NCBI RefSeq assembly: GCF_019492055.1
Contig: NZ_JAICBX010000001.1
Coordinates: forward strand, 992,001-1,056,000
DNA: 64,000 nucleotides
Direction: 5' to 3'
Origin: Flavimaribacter sediminis
GTDB lineage: Bacteria > Pseudomonadota > Alphaproteobacteria > Rhizobiales > Rhizobiaceae
In this document: positions 1 to 9,983 of the stretch, piece by piece
Numbering within the stretch: the first letter of the stretch is position 1
Layout of the letters: the number at the start of each line of letters is the position of its first letter
Translations under genes and position numbers: made by a program
Notes under the pieces: model-generated
What the model saw: only the letters and a program-made list of their open reading frames with translations
What the model was told of the DNA's origin: nothing
Database searches by the model: none

Positions 1-573
1 CAGGCCAAGAAAGGCGAATATCCATTGCCAGGGGGCGACGACCAGGATCGCCTGGCCGATGCCGGGCGCGACGATTGGAACCACCATAAAAATCGAATAG
101 GAATAGGACATGACGCGCGACATTTCCCGCCCGGTGAAACAATCGCGCACGATTGCGGTCGTCACCACCCGGACGGCCGCAGCGCATGCGCCCTGGGCTG
201 CGCGCATTGCCAGCAGGGCCGCGTAACTTTCTGTCCAGATCGCGGCGAGGGAAAACACGGTGTAGAACGCCATTGCCGGGATCAGAACCGTGCGGCGGCC
301 GAAGCGGTCAGAAAATGGTCCGAAAACAATCTGCGAGAGGCCGAATCCGAGACCGAAGACCACAACGACCATTTGCCGGTCATTGTGATCGCCGACGCCC
401 AGACCTTCGCCTATCTGGGGCAGGGCCGGCAGCATGATGTCGATGGCCAGCGCCACGACGGAATTGAGCAGGGCGACAAGGATGATGAACTCGACAAAGC
501 CAGTGCCGGCCTTTGTCACAGCGCCGGTTCCCCGCGGAGCCGAATTTGGCTGAACCCCTGATCCAGAGGACAT
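1..573 (-). CDS. MFS multidrug exporter, Bcr/CflA type (3' part outside window)
   Basis: The 191 visible residues are the N-terminal half of a major facilitator superfamily transporter in the inner membrane. Transmembrane segments follow one another from about residue 23, and the loop between helices 2 and 3 carries the MFS motif A form GPFSDRFGRR. The first helix ends in DIMLPALPQIG, which is typical of the Bcr/CflA drug-proton antiporter branch. The ATG is preceded by AAGGAG at good spacing. The C-terminal half lies beyond the left edge, so substrate and intactness cannot be judged. Family assignment is from motif recognition by eye. Confidence 0.85.
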   Translation of the reverse strand, partial: MSSGSGVQPNSAPRGTGAVTKAGTGFVEFIILVALLNSVVALAIDIMLPALPQIGEGLGVGDHNDRQMVVVVFGLGFGLSQIVFGPFSDRFGRRTVLIPAMAFYTVFSLAAIWTESYAALLAMRAAQGACAAAVRVVTTAIVRDCFTGREMSRVMSYSYSIFMVVPIVAPGIGQAILVVAPWQWIFAFLGL

Positions 574-714
574 CGAAACTCCTTCCGAGTGATGGCCAGG
601 AGCCTGGATGCAAAGCCCTCCGGTCTTATTCAATTGACTTTGTCTGGTTCCGTAGCGCGACCTCCGGAACTGGCAGGATGAATCTTGCGGGGTCGGAGGT
701 TCCGGTCCCGCAAA

Positions 715-1179
715 TCAGGCGTTGTAGCCGGCAAGGCGTCCGTTGATCACATAATCAAGGATTTCGACCGTCTGTTCCGGTGTCTCAGCTACAGCCAGGG
801 CGGCTGCGTCGACTTCCTTCAGCGCATGCTGGTGGTCAGGGCCATGGATGATGATCAGGGGTTTGCCAAGCGCCGCCGCGTATCCGGCGTCGAAGGCGGC
901 GTTCCACTGCTTGTATTTTTCGCCGAATCGCACCACCACCACATCGGCCTTGCCGATCAGCGTGCGGGTGCGGATGGCGTTGACCTGCGCGCCCTTGTGG
1001 TCATGCCAGAACTTGTTTTGCTCTGCGCCCAGAATCTGAACGCCGCAATCGTCGGACGCTTCGTGATGGGTGACAGGCGCGCTGAACGTCACAGGCAGGT
1101 CGGCCTGGCCTGCCTTTTCTTCGATCCGTTCTCTCCAGTCCGTGTGGATTTCGCCGGAGAGGTAGACATTCCAGGCCAT
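715..1179 (-). CDS. YtoQ family protein (nucleoside 2-deoxyribosyltransferase-like fold)
   Basis: The product has 154 residues and opens with [15 protein letters not shown], followed by a conserved segment with FSAPVTHHEASD and later ADVVVVRFGEKYKQWNAAFDAGYAAALGKP. This is the layout of the YtoQ family, which resembles nucleoside 2-deoxyribosyltransferases; the reaction in the cell is not established. The start was chosen because its ATG overlaps the TGA of the upstream grxD by one base, so the two genes are translationally coupled. An in-frame extension upstream would run deep into grxD. It probably shares the grxD transcript. Confidence 0.8.
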   Translation of the reverse strand: MAWNVYLSGEIHTDWRERIEEKAGQADLPVTFSAPVTHHEASDDCGVQILGAEQNKFWHDHKGAQVNAIRTRTLIGKADVVVVRFGEKYKQWNAAFDAGYAAALGKPLIIIHGPDHQHALKEVDAAALAVAETPEQTVEILDYVINGRLAGYNA

Positions 1180-1514
1180 CAGGCTGCGCCCTTGACCGTG
1201 ATTCCGTTCTCGGTGAAGTGGCTCTGCAGTTCGCTGGCCTGGAACATTTCGCGGATGATGTCGCAACCGCCGACGAATTCGCCCTTCACATAAAGCTGCG
1301 GGATAGTCGGCCAGTTGGAGTATTCCTTGATTCCCTGGCGGAGATCGTCACTTTCGAGAACATTGACGCCCTTGTAGTCGACGCCGAGATAGTCAAGAAT
1401 TTGAACTACCTGGCCGGAAAAACCGCATTGCGGGAAGGTCGGGGTGCCCTTCATGAACAGCACGACGTCGCTGTTCTTGACTTCGTTGTCGATGAATTCG
1501 TTGATTGCGGTCAT
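1179..1514 (-). CDS. grxD: monothiol glutaredoxin, Grx4 family
   Basis: This 111-residue protein is a CGFS-type monothiol glutaredoxin, which carries or delivers [2Fe-2S] clusters in the cytoplasm. The active-site motif QCGFSG has its cysteine at residue 30. The glutathione-binding WPTIPQLYV segment and the GGCDI motif near residue 90 are both present, and the length is normal for the single-domain class. The ATG is preceded by a purine-rich GGAA stretch. BolA, the known partner of CGFS glutaredoxins, is encoded about 660 bases upstream on the same strand, which supports a shared iron-sulfur or iron-regulation role. Confidence 0.95.
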   Translation of the reverse strand: MTAINEFIDNEVKNSDVVLFMKGTPTFPQCGFSGQVVQILDYLGVDYKGVNVLESDDLRQGIKEYSNWPTIPQLYVKGEFVGGCDIIREMFQASELQSHFTENGITVKGAA

Positions 1515-1631
1515 GGAACATTCCTTTTCGCTGCCGGGTAAAAGGCCCGGAGGTTTCGGTATTGTCCCGTAAATAACTCCGTAACTGTCAGATTTCCAGC
1601 CCCTTGTGGTGGATGTCGCTGGCGGAATCGG

Positions 1632-1657
1632 AAAAGCCGCGACTTGGGCCGCGGCTT
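1632..1657 (-). terminator. hairpin with short U-tract downstream of the small secreted protein gene
   Basis: AAGCCGCG at 1634-1641 can pair with CGCGGCTT at 1650-1657. Read on the minus strand, the stem is followed by TTTT. It lies 26 bases past the stop codon of the gene at 1683-2045, so it is a plausible weak intrinsic terminator separating that gene from grxD. No folding energy was computed. Confidence 0.5.
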
Positions 1658-1682
1658 GTCCTGAAAACAAAAGTGGTCTGGA

Positions 1683-2045
1683 TCAGAAGTTCAGGCACTT
1701 TTCGAGAAGGCCGGCGTCCGGATACTTGGCGTTAGGTCCGAACTCCGCATAGCATCCTGCGGTCCAGGCGTAGGCGGTGTTGTCGAAAGGTTTTGCAACC
1801 GGGGAGTGGCCCGGAGCCTTGAAAACCTTCATGGGTTTGGCGGACTGGGCGCCTTTGCGAGTCGGCGCTGCGAACTTCGCCTGCAGGCATGCCTGTTTGT
1901 TCGATTCGGTGCCGCTGGCCTTGACGACCGTGCCGTCAGAACAGCGAACTTCGCGAATGGTGTCGGCGCTTGCCGGCGTGATGACGGTCGTGGACATGGT
2001 GGCCAGGACAGCGAGCGATGCGAGGGTGCTAACAATCGTTTTCAT
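1683..2045 (-). CDS. small secreted protein of unknown function
   Basis: The 120-residue product starts with a clear Sec signal peptide: two charged or polar residues, a hydrophobic core (LASLAVLATM) and a likely cleavage after PASA near residue 28. The mature part of about 90 residues has four cysteines, two of them close to the C-terminus (TAGCYAEF and LEKCLNF), suggesting disulfides in the periplasm. A basic, alanine-rich linker lies in the middle. I do not recognise the family. The ATG was preferred over an upstream in-frame one because GGAGAG sits just before it and the signal peptide begins there. Confidence 0.7.
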   Translation of the reverse strand: MKTIVSTLASLAVLATMSTTVITPASADTIREVRCSDGTVVKASGTESNKQACLQAKFAAPTRKGAQSAKPMKVFKAPGHSPVAKPFDNTAYAWTAGCYAEFGPNAKYPDAGLLEKCLNF

Positions 2046-2176
2046 AAGTTCTCTCCGTTGAATTACATCCCCGTTGGATGCAGGAACAGAGATAGACTTA
2101 TGCAACTGAACGTTGTTCGAACGGCCAGTTCACACACCATTCATGTGGAAAATTTCTTTCGCAAGGCCTTCCGGGT

Positions 2177-2410
2177 TCAGTCCGGCGCGCTTGTCTGCAG
2201 CGCAAGCGCGTGCAGTACGCCGCCCATATTTCCCTGCAGCGCGTTGTAGACCATCTGGTGCTGCTGCACCCTGGATTTGCCGCGGAAGCTTTCCGAAACC
2301 ACTTCGGCCGCATAGTGATCGCCGTCACCCGCCAGATCCCTGATGGTCACCTTCGCGTCGGGAATGGCCGTCTTGATCATTGTTTCAATGTCTCCGGCGT
2401 TCATCGGCAT
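2177..2410 (-). CDS. bolA: BolA family transcriptional/iron-sulfur regulator
   Basis: The product is a 77-residue BolA-like protein. It has the family layout: an N-terminal helix (IETMIKTAIPDAKVTIRDL), the GDGDHYAAEVVSESFRGKSRVQQHQMVYNAL core with its invariant histidine, and a short C-terminal segment with LHALAL. BolA proteins form [2Fe-2S]-bridged heterodimers with CGFS glutaredoxins, and grxD lies downstream on the same strand. AGGAG seven bases before the ATG decides this start over a second ATG two codons later. It follows purL by 85 bases on the same strand. Confidence 0.92.
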   Translation of the reverse strand: MPMNAGDIETMIKTAIPDAKVTIRDLAGDGDHYAAEVVSESFRGKSRVQQHQMVYNALQGNMGGVLHALALQTSAPD

Positions 2411-2495
2411 CTTCGGTCTCCTGTCCTGCGGATTGCGGCCGGTCAGGCTGCATCCGGCGTCTTGCTTTAGTGGTTCGATCCGCTCATTCGAACCA

Positions 2496-4706
<2,211 letters not shown>

Positions 4707-4735
4707 GTCGACCAGGGGTGTGTCATTGTTTGTCT

Positions 4736-5137
4736 TCAGGCGCAGGACGAGGAATTGCCTGTCCAGCGCTTCAAGTCCGAGTTGATGCGTGCGCCGATGG
4801 ATTGGTCCATCAACGGTCCGTAGGCGTCGACGGTCGCCGGATCGCCATGCGCCTCGATAACCGCCAGCGGCTTGCCGTTCGGATCCCGTTTCGGCACGAC
4901 CAGAATGCGCGGGCGCCCGCTGAAGGAATTCAGTTCCGGCGCCATGCGATAGGGCCTGAAGTCGGCGTCATTCGAACGAAACCAGCATTCACGCGCCGCC
5001 AACGCCACCTGTTCCATGGCGGGCAGGGCTTTCTTGTTAGTCTTGAAGGCGCTGTTGCCCGGACCCGTGGACTGGCAACCCGCCAACCCGGCGAGGGCTG
5101 AAAGCGTCAGGGCCAGCGTCGGTACGTTTTTCATCAT
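4736..5137 (-). CDS. small lipoprotein inside the pur operon, unknown function
   Basis: The 133-residue product begins with [21 protein letters not shown], a lipoprotein signal with an LAGC lipobox, so it should be membrane-anchored and face the periplasm. The mature part has no repeat or membrane segment that I can see. It contains [11 protein letters not shown]-like and C-terminal SSSCA cysteines that might form a disulfide. I do not recognise a family. It lies 19 bases after purQ and 29 bases before purL, so it is probably co-transcribed with both. A second ATG directly follows the first; either could be used. Confidence 0.75.
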   Translation of the reverse strand: MMKNVPTLALTLSALAGLAGCQSTGPGNSAFKTNKKALPAMEQVALAARECWFRSNDADFRPYRMAPELNSFSGRPRILVVPKRDPNGKPLAVIEAHGDPATVDAYGPLMDQSIGARINSDLKRWTGNSSSCA

Positions 5138-5156
5138 CCGGATTCGCCTTGCTTGT

Positions 5157-5825
5157 TCACGCTGCGATGTCGAGCGCCGCCCGAAACAGGCCGGCGCCGT
5201 CCTCGCCGCCATGAGCCGTCTCGATCAGATCTTCCGGATGCGGCATCATACCCAGGACATTGCCGCTTTCATTGATGATTCCGGCGATATCGTTCATCGA
5301 TCCGTTCGGGTTGCTTCCGTCCGCATAGCGGAAGATCACGCGGTTGGAATCTTCAAGCCGCGCCAGCGTGTCGGCATCGGCATAGTAATTGCCGTCATGG
5401 TGCGCGACCGGACAGCGTATCACCTGGCCCGCCTCATACTGGCTGGTGAAGCAGGTCTGCGCGTTTGTGACCTCAAGCGAGACTTCCTTGCAGACGAATT
5501 TCAGCGACGCGTTGCGCATCAGCGCGCCAGGCAGCAGGCCTGCCTCCAGCAAAATCTGGAAGCCGTTGCAGACGCCCAGAACGCGCACGCCGGCGGCGGC
5601 TTTTTCGCGAACCGCGTCCATCACGGGCATGCGAGCGGCGATCGCCCCGCAGCGCAAGTAGTCTCCGTAGGAGAAACCGCCGGGGACGACGATCAGGTCC
5701 ACATCCGGAATTTCGGTCTCGGTCTGCCAGACAGTTACGGGCGGCGCGCCCGAGATTTTCGTCAGCGCGGCAATCATGTCCCGGTCGCGGTTGAGGCCGG
5801 GGAGGAGGAGAACTGCGGACTTCAT
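5157..5825 (-). CDS. purQ: phosphoribosylformylglycinamidine synthase glutaminase subunit PurQ
   Basis: This 222-residue class I glutamine amidotransferase supplies ammonia to PurL. The nucleophile is Cys86 in VLGVCNGFQ, and the catalytic His-Glu pair is in [10 protein letters not shown] near residue 195. The oxyanion region [16 protein letters not shown] is also intact. Unlike the usual arrangement, it is not directly behind purS: kynA on the opposite strand lies in between. It therefore needs either read-through across kynA or its own promoter in the 148 bases between its start and kynA. Confidence 0.97.
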   Translation of the reverse strand: MKSAVLLLPGLNRDRDMIAALTKISGAPPVTVWQTETEIPDVDLIVVPGGFSYGDYLRCGAIAARMPVMDAVREKAAAGVRVLGVCNGFQILLEAGLLPGALMRNASLKFVCKEVSLEVTNAQTCFTSQYEAGQVIRCPVAHHDGNYYADADTLARLEDSNRVIFRYADGSNPNGSMNDIAGIINESGNVLGMMPHPEDLIETAHGGEDGAGLFRAALDIAA

Positions 5826-5973
5826 GAATCGAATCTGTGCAAACGAGGGTGTCGGATGACCGTTCCTTACCGTATGTGGCGGTCAATTGCGATAGTTCGC
5901 TGCTTTCTTTCCCCGCGGAACTGATGCATAGATTGCTTTAGGTCTAAAATATTCCGTTTGGCGGGAGCGTGTG

Positions 5974-6810
5974 ATGAGCGAAGAAGAAACACGGGTCGAG
6001 AAAGGCATATCCCTCGATTTCAGGGATCGCATGTCCTACGGCGACTATCTGAAGCTGGACACGCTGCTCGCGGCGCAGGAGCCGCTTACCAAAAGCCACG
6101 ACGAAACACTTTTCATTGTCATCCACCAGGTCCAGGAGCTCTGGCTCAATCTCATCGTGCACGAGCTGGAACTGGCGATCGGGAAGCTGCGCAGCGACGA
6201 AACCGGGATCGCCTTCAAGGCGCTCGCCCGCATATCGCGGGTGCAGGAGCAGTTGATCTCGGCCTGGGACGTTCTGTCGACCATGACGCCGTCCGACTAT
6301 CTGACGTTCCGCAACCAGCTCGGTCAGTCGTCAGGTTTCCAATCCTATCAGTATCGGCTCGTCGAAATTCTGCTTGGCGCCCGCGACAGGCGCATGCTCG
6401 GGCCCCACAAGCATCGGCCGGAGATCTATGAGAGGCTTGAGACGGCGTTCCATGCGCCGAGCATTTACGACGAGGCGATCGCTGTGGTCGCCAGGGCCGG
6501 TTTCAATGTTCCGCGCGACTTGCTGGACCGCGATTTCTCGCGCAGCCGCCCCTCAAGCGAAGCGCTGAGCGAAATCTGGCTGGCGATCTACCGGGCGCCG
6601 CAGAAGCATTTCGAGCTCTACGAGTTGGCTGAGGAACTGGTCGACGTTGAGGATCATTTCCAGCAATGGCGGTTCCGGCACATGAAAACCGTCGAACGCA
6701 TCATAGGCCACAAAACCGGGACGGGCGGCTCGTCCGGCGTCGGTTTTCTGAAAACCGCGCTGGAGAAGAGCTTCTTTCCGGAACTGTGGGAAATCAGAAC
6801 CCGGCTTTGA
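5974..6810 (+). CDS. kynA: tryptophan 2,3-dioxygenase
   Basis: The 278-residue product is a heme-dependent tryptophan 2,3-dioxygenase, which opens the indole ring to N-formylkynurenine. It shows the family segments HDETLFIVIHQVQELWLNLIVHE near residue 40, the RNQLGQSSGFQS(Y/F)QYR segment, and the C-terminal RFRHMKTVERIIGHKTGTGGSSG that carries the proximal heme histidine. GGAG seven bases upstream favours the ATG over a GTG one codon earlier. The gene is alone on the plus strand and separates purQ from purS; no other kynurenine-pathway gene is in the window. Confidence 0.95.
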   Translation: MSEEETRVEKGISLDFRDRMSYGDYLKLDTLLAAQEPLTKSHDETLFIVIHQVQELWLNLIVHELELAIGKLRSDETGIAFKALARISRVQEQLISAWDVLSTMTPSDYLTFRNQLGQSSGFQSYQYRLVEILLGARDRRMLGPHKHRPEIYERLETAFHAPSIYDEAIAVVARAGFNVPRDLLDRDFSRSRPSSEALSEIWLAIYRAPQKHFELYELAEELVDVEDHFQQWRFRHMKTVERIIGHKTGTGGSSGVGFLKTALEKSFFPELWEIRTRL

Positions 6811-6832
6811 GCCGTCGCCCAGGGCTTCGCGG

Positions 6833-7075
6833 CTACAGAATGTCGACCGCGTAGTCTTCGATCACCGTATTGGCGAGCAGCTTTTCGCACATGTCGGACA
6901 GTTTCTTGCGGGCGGATTCCTTGTCCGCGCCGTCCATCTCGATGTCGAAGACCTTGCCCTGGCGGACCTGGCCGACGCCGTCGAAACCTAGCGTCCCCAG
7001 AGCGCCCTCGATGGCCTTGCCCTGAGGGTCGAGAACGCCATTCTTGAGGGTGACGGTTACACGCGCCTGAATCAC
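6833..7075 (-). CDS. purS: phosphoribosylformylglycinamidine synthase subunit PurS
   Basis: An 80-residue PurS, the small subunit that assembles the PurL-PurQ complex. It has the family form: beta-strand MIQARVTVTLKNGVLDPQGKAI, then GFDGVGQVRQGKVFDIEM and a C-terminal helix with KLLANTVIEDY. The start codon is GTG, with AGGA close in front. It lies 26 bases after purC on the same strand. Its 3' end faces the 3' end of kynA across 22 bases. Confidence 0.95.
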   Translation of the reverse strand: MIQARVTVTLKNGVLDPQGKAIEGALGTLGFDGVGQVRQGKVFDIEMDGADKESARKKLSDMCEKLLANTVIEDYAVDIL

Positions 7076-7101
7076 GATCCTGTTTCCCGTTTGTTGTCCG
7101 G

Positions 7102-7863
7102 TTATTTGACCAGAACCGGTCCGCTGCGCGGCGGTTCATTGCCGTTGACGATGCCGAGCCGTCTGGCCACTTCCTGGTAGGCGTCGACCAGACCGCCCAT
7201 GTCGCGTCGGTAGCGATCCTTGTCCAGCTTGTCCTGGGTCTCGATGTCCCAGAGCCGGCAATTGTCCGGCGAAATTTCGTCGGCGACGACGATTCGCATC
7301 ATGTCGCCTTCGTAAAGCCTGCCGCACTCGATCTTGAAATCGACGAGCTGGATGCCGACGCCCATGAACAGGCCGGTGAGAAAGTCGTTGACGCGGATGG
7401 CGAGCGCCATGATGTCGTCGATTTCCTGCGGGTTGGCCCATCCGAACGCGGTGATATGCTCTTCCGAAACCATCGGATCATCGAGCTCGTCCGACTTGTA
7501 GTAGAATTCGATGATCGAACGGGGCAGCATTGTGCCCTCGTCAATGCCCAGTCGCTTCGCGAGAGAGCCGGCCGCGACATTGCGCACGACAATCTCGAGC
7601 GGAATGATTTCCACTTCCTTGATCAACTGCTCGCGCATATTGACGCGGCGGATGAAATGGGTGGGAATGCCGATGCGGTTCAGATGCTCGAAAATAAACT
7701 CGGATATCCTGTTGTTCAGGACGCCCTTGCCTTCGATGACATCATGTTTCTTTGCGTTGAAGGCGGTTGCGTCATCCTTGAAGAACTGGATGAGCGTGCC
7801 GGGTTCAGGTCCTTCGTAGAGGACCTTGCCCTTGCCCTCATAGATGCGGCGTCGACGACTCAT
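7102..7863 (-). CDS. purC: phosphoribosylaminoimidazole-succinocarboxamide synthase
   Basis: The 253-residue product is SAICAR synthetase. It starts [37 protein letters not shown], with the ATP-binding GKGK segment. Further on it has [18 protein letters not shown] and the signature [10 protein letters not shown] and [12 protein letters not shown]. The ATG at 7863 gives the family's normal length; an in-frame ATG 129 bases further upstream would add an unrelated, low-complexity tail. It is the first gene of the minus-strand purine run. Confidence 0.97.
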   Translation of the reverse strand: MSRRRRIYEGKGKVLYEGPEPGTLIQFFKDDATAFNAKKHDVIEGKGVLNNRISEFIFEHLNRIGIPTHFIRRVNMREQLIKEVEIIPLEIVVRNVAAGSLAKRLGIDEGTMLPRSIIEFYYKSDELDDPMVSEEHITAFGWANPQEIDDIMALAIRVNDFLTGLFMGVGIQLVDFKIECGRLYEGDMMRIVVADEISPDNCRLWDIETQDKLDKDRYRRDMGGLVDAYQEVARRLGIVNGNEPPRSGPVLVK

Positions 7864-8113
7864 TGTAAACTCTGGTTTCCGCGGATTGCTTTGATCCGCT
7901 GCATTTGAATGGAGAAATCTCGCCTTGCTGTAGCTGAAATGCGAAGATTTCACAATCGGCATATAATATCGAATAGAAAGGATTACAGCCACCGAACCGG
8001 GGGATGTCTCGAGACGGTGATTGATCTTTGTTCCGGTATTCGGTTATGAGGTCGGACCGAAACCCGGCAACCTTTATGCCACGGCCAATTGGAAGACTTC
8101 TGGAGATCTGAAT

Positions 8114-8434
8114 ATGAGCGGTATGGACGATCGCAGCGACGCCTATGAGAACAAGTTCGCTCACGACGAGGAATTGCGGTTCAAGGCGGAAGCCCGCCGC
8201 AACAAGCTGTTGGGATTATGGGCGGCCGAACACCTCGGAAAAGCGGGTGATGAAGCCGAAGCATACGCCAAAGAGGTTGTGCTTGCCGATTTCGAAGAAG
8301 CCGGAGACGCTGACGTCTTCCGCAAGATTCGCGGCGATTTCGACGCGGCCGGCGTGGACCAGTCCGATCACCAGATCCGGCGCACGATGGACGAGCTGAT
8401 GCAGGTCGCAAAACAGCAGGTGATTTCCGAGTAA
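8114..8434 (+). CDS. F1F0-ATPase inhibitor, zeta subunit family (DUF1476)
   Basis: The 106-residue product matches the alphaproteobacterial DUF1476 family, whose Paracoccus member is the zeta inhibitor that blocks ATP hydrolysis by F1. The conserved N-terminus is visible (DDRSDAYENKFAHDEELRFKAEARRNKLLGLWAAE), followed by a helical, acidic-rich body with VFRKIRGDFDAAG. GGAG eight bases before the ATG supports this start. It stands divergently from purC across 250 bases and may share that regulatory region. Confidence 0.9.
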   Translation: MSGMDDRSDAYENKFAHDEELRFKAEARRNKLLGLWAAEHLGKAGDEAEAYAKEVVLADFEEAGDADVFRKIRGDFDAAGVDQSDHQIRRTMDELMQVAKQQVISE

Positions 8435-8471
8435 AATCGAATCACCGGCGCCAGCAACGGACGCCGTCACG

Positions 8472-9242
8472 ATGCCCTTAGCCAATGCCTTGAGACGGGG
8501 TGAAACGAACCTCACCCTGTGGTCAGTTATGAATGCGCAGCAACCGCTCGAATTGTTAGCGCGCAGCGGCGTGGATTCCATTGTCCTCGACGGCCAACAC
8601 GGCGCCTACGGCGAATCGGAACTGATCGATTCGATCGGTGTCTGCAAGGCGGCGCAAAAGCCGGTTCTCGTCCGGGTTCCCGTGGATCGTCCGGATCTTG
8701 CAAGCCGGGTCCTTGATTTCGGCGCCGACGGGGTGATTGCTCCAATGATCAATTCCGCGGCGCAGGCGAGCGCTTTCGCCGCGGCCTGCAAATACCCGCC
8801 ATTGGGCGAGCGGTCCTGGGGTCCCGTTCGCGACCTGGTGTTGTCGCAGTTCCCGGATCCAAAGAGCTACTTCTCGTCTCGCAATGGCCAGACACTCGCT
8901 CTGGCGATGGTGGAAACGCGCGAGGCTTTCGAGAATATCGACGAGATTCTCGCTGTTGAAGGCATCGATGGCATATTCGTCGGTCCCGCCGATCTGTCGA
9001 TAAGCTGGACCGGCGGCGCCTTGATGGAGCCCGCAACCGAAGAACTTCAGAATGTGATCGCAATGATCGCGGAAAAAATCACTGCCAAGGGCAAGATCGC
9101 CGGTGTCTACGTCACCGAGACGAAAGATATCGGTCTCTACCACGCGCTGGGCTATCGGCTGATCACCTGCGCGTCCGATTTGGCTTTGCTCCAGTCAGGC
9201 GTCACCAACGTCATGAAGGCCGCCAGGGATCAGATATACTAG
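8472..9242 (+). CDS. HpcH/HpaI family aldolase
   Basis: The 256-residue product is a class II, metal-dependent aldolase of the HpcH/HpaI family, which cleaves or forms 2-keto-3-deoxy acids with pyruvate. Landmarks are VLDGQHGAYGE near residue 39, RVPVDRP, the DFGADGVIAPMI segment, MVETREAFENIDEI and IFVGPADLS. The metal ligands Glu (in VETRE) and Asp (in GPADLS) are present. The exact substrate is not readable. No strong Shine-Dalgarno sequence precedes the ATG. The TAG stop codon falls inside the CTAG that opens the adjacent hairpin repeat, so the repeat may have supplied the gene's end. Confidence 0.88.
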   Translation: MPLANALRRGETNLTLWSVMNAQQPLELLARSGVDSIVLDGQHGAYGESELIDSIGVCKAAQKPVLVRVPVDRPDLASRVLDFGADGVIAPMINSAAQASAFAAACKYPPLGERSWGPVRDLVLSQFPDPKSYFSSRNGQTLALAMVETREAFENIDEILAVEGIDGIFVGPADLSISWTGGALMEPATEELQNVIAMIAEKITAKGKIAGVYVTETKDIGLYHALGYRLITCASDLALLQSGVTNVMKAARDQIY

Positions 9243-9316
9243 TGTGGTGGATTTGAAGTTCCTTACATTGTAGCAACTGTCTCATACAGGAACTTCAAAT
9301 CCGTAAACCACACTAG
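9239..9316. repeat. CTAG-bounded imperfect palindrome, unit 1
   Basis: A 25-base left arm (9239-9263) pairs with a 29-base right arm (9288-9316). Both outer ends are CTAG, and the stem core is GGATTTGAAGTTCCT. The right arm carries four extra bases (GTAA), forming an asymmetric bulge, and the loop is 24 bases. A related unit follows 13 bases later. The structure can act in either orientation as a transcription stop for the flanking convergent genes. Confidence 0.85.
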
Positions 9317-9329
9317 AAACATTATCTTG

Positions 9330-9405
9330 CTAGTGCCCTTGTCGAATCTGAAGTTCGAATAGAGCGTGCTGCAGGATGTAATGAACTTCAGATTCGGGGC
9401 ACTAG
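9330..9405. repeat. CTAG-bounded imperfect palindrome, unit 2
   Basis: A 27-base left arm (9330-9356) pairs with a 23-base right arm (9383-9405). The outer ends are CTAGTGCCC and GGGCACTAG, and the stem core is CGAATCTGAAGTTC. Here the four-base bulge (about TTGT) is in the left arm. The core and the CTAG ends match unit 1, so the two are paralogous copies. The last CTAG contains the stop codon of the minus-strand gene that ends at 9402. Confidence 0.85.
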
Positions 9406-9956
9406 CCTGGCAATCGCCCAAGGAACCGCGCAAACACCATCAGACCTTCGGGCCAGGGACCGAAGCCGGCCTCGTCGTTGATGTGTCCGGCCTCACCGGC
9501 GTCCATCATCAGCGATCCCCAGGCGGCTGCGATCTCGTCTGCGACGTCGTAGCTGCAGAACGGATCGTCGCGACTGGCGATGACAACGGACGGGAAGGGC
9601 AGGGGATCGCGCGAGTAGGGGCCAAAGGTCTGAAGATGCCGTGGCCGGATTTTTGGATTGGCGACGTCCGGAGGCGCTACAAGCAGCGCGCCGGAGACCA
9701 GATGGCCGATTTGCGGAACGGTTTTTATCGTCGCCGCGACGCCGAGCGAATGCGCGACGATGACGACCGGTTTCGTGGCTTCGACCACCGCCTTGCGGAT
9801 GTTCTCCATCCAGTCCTCGCAGACCGGCTTGGACCAGGCTTCCTGTTCAACGCGCCGCGCGGTCGACAGCTTGGCTTCCCAGCGCGATTGCCAGTGTTGA
9901 GGGCCCGAGTTCTTGTAGCCGGGGACGATGAGGATATCTGCTTCGGAGGCTTTCAT
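9402..9956 (-). CDS. RBBP9/YdeN-type serine hydrolase
   Basis: The 184-residue product has the compact alpha/beta-hydrolase fold of the RBBP9/YdeN family. It has ILIVPGYKNSGPQHWQSRWE at the N-terminus, the nucleophile elbow VAHSLG with Ser70, the aspartate in SRDDPFCSYD and the histidine in GEAGHINDEAG. All three triad residues are therefore visible. The natural substrate of this family is not known. It follows purB by 27 bases on the same strand and converges on the aldolase gene. Its TAG stop lies in the terminal CTAG of the hairpin repeat. Confidence 0.88.
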   Translation of the reverse strand: MKASEADILIVPGYKNSGPQHWQSRWEAKLSTARRVEQEAWSKPVCEDWMENIRKAVVEATKPVVIVAHSLGVAATIKTVPQIGHLVSGALLVAPPDVANPKIRPRHLQTFGPYSRDPLPFPSVVIASRDDPFCSYDVADEIAAAWGSLMMDAGEAGHINDEAGFGPWPEGLMVFARFLGRLPG

Positions 9957-9983
9957 AGTCTCTGATCAGTTTGCTGAACGAAC

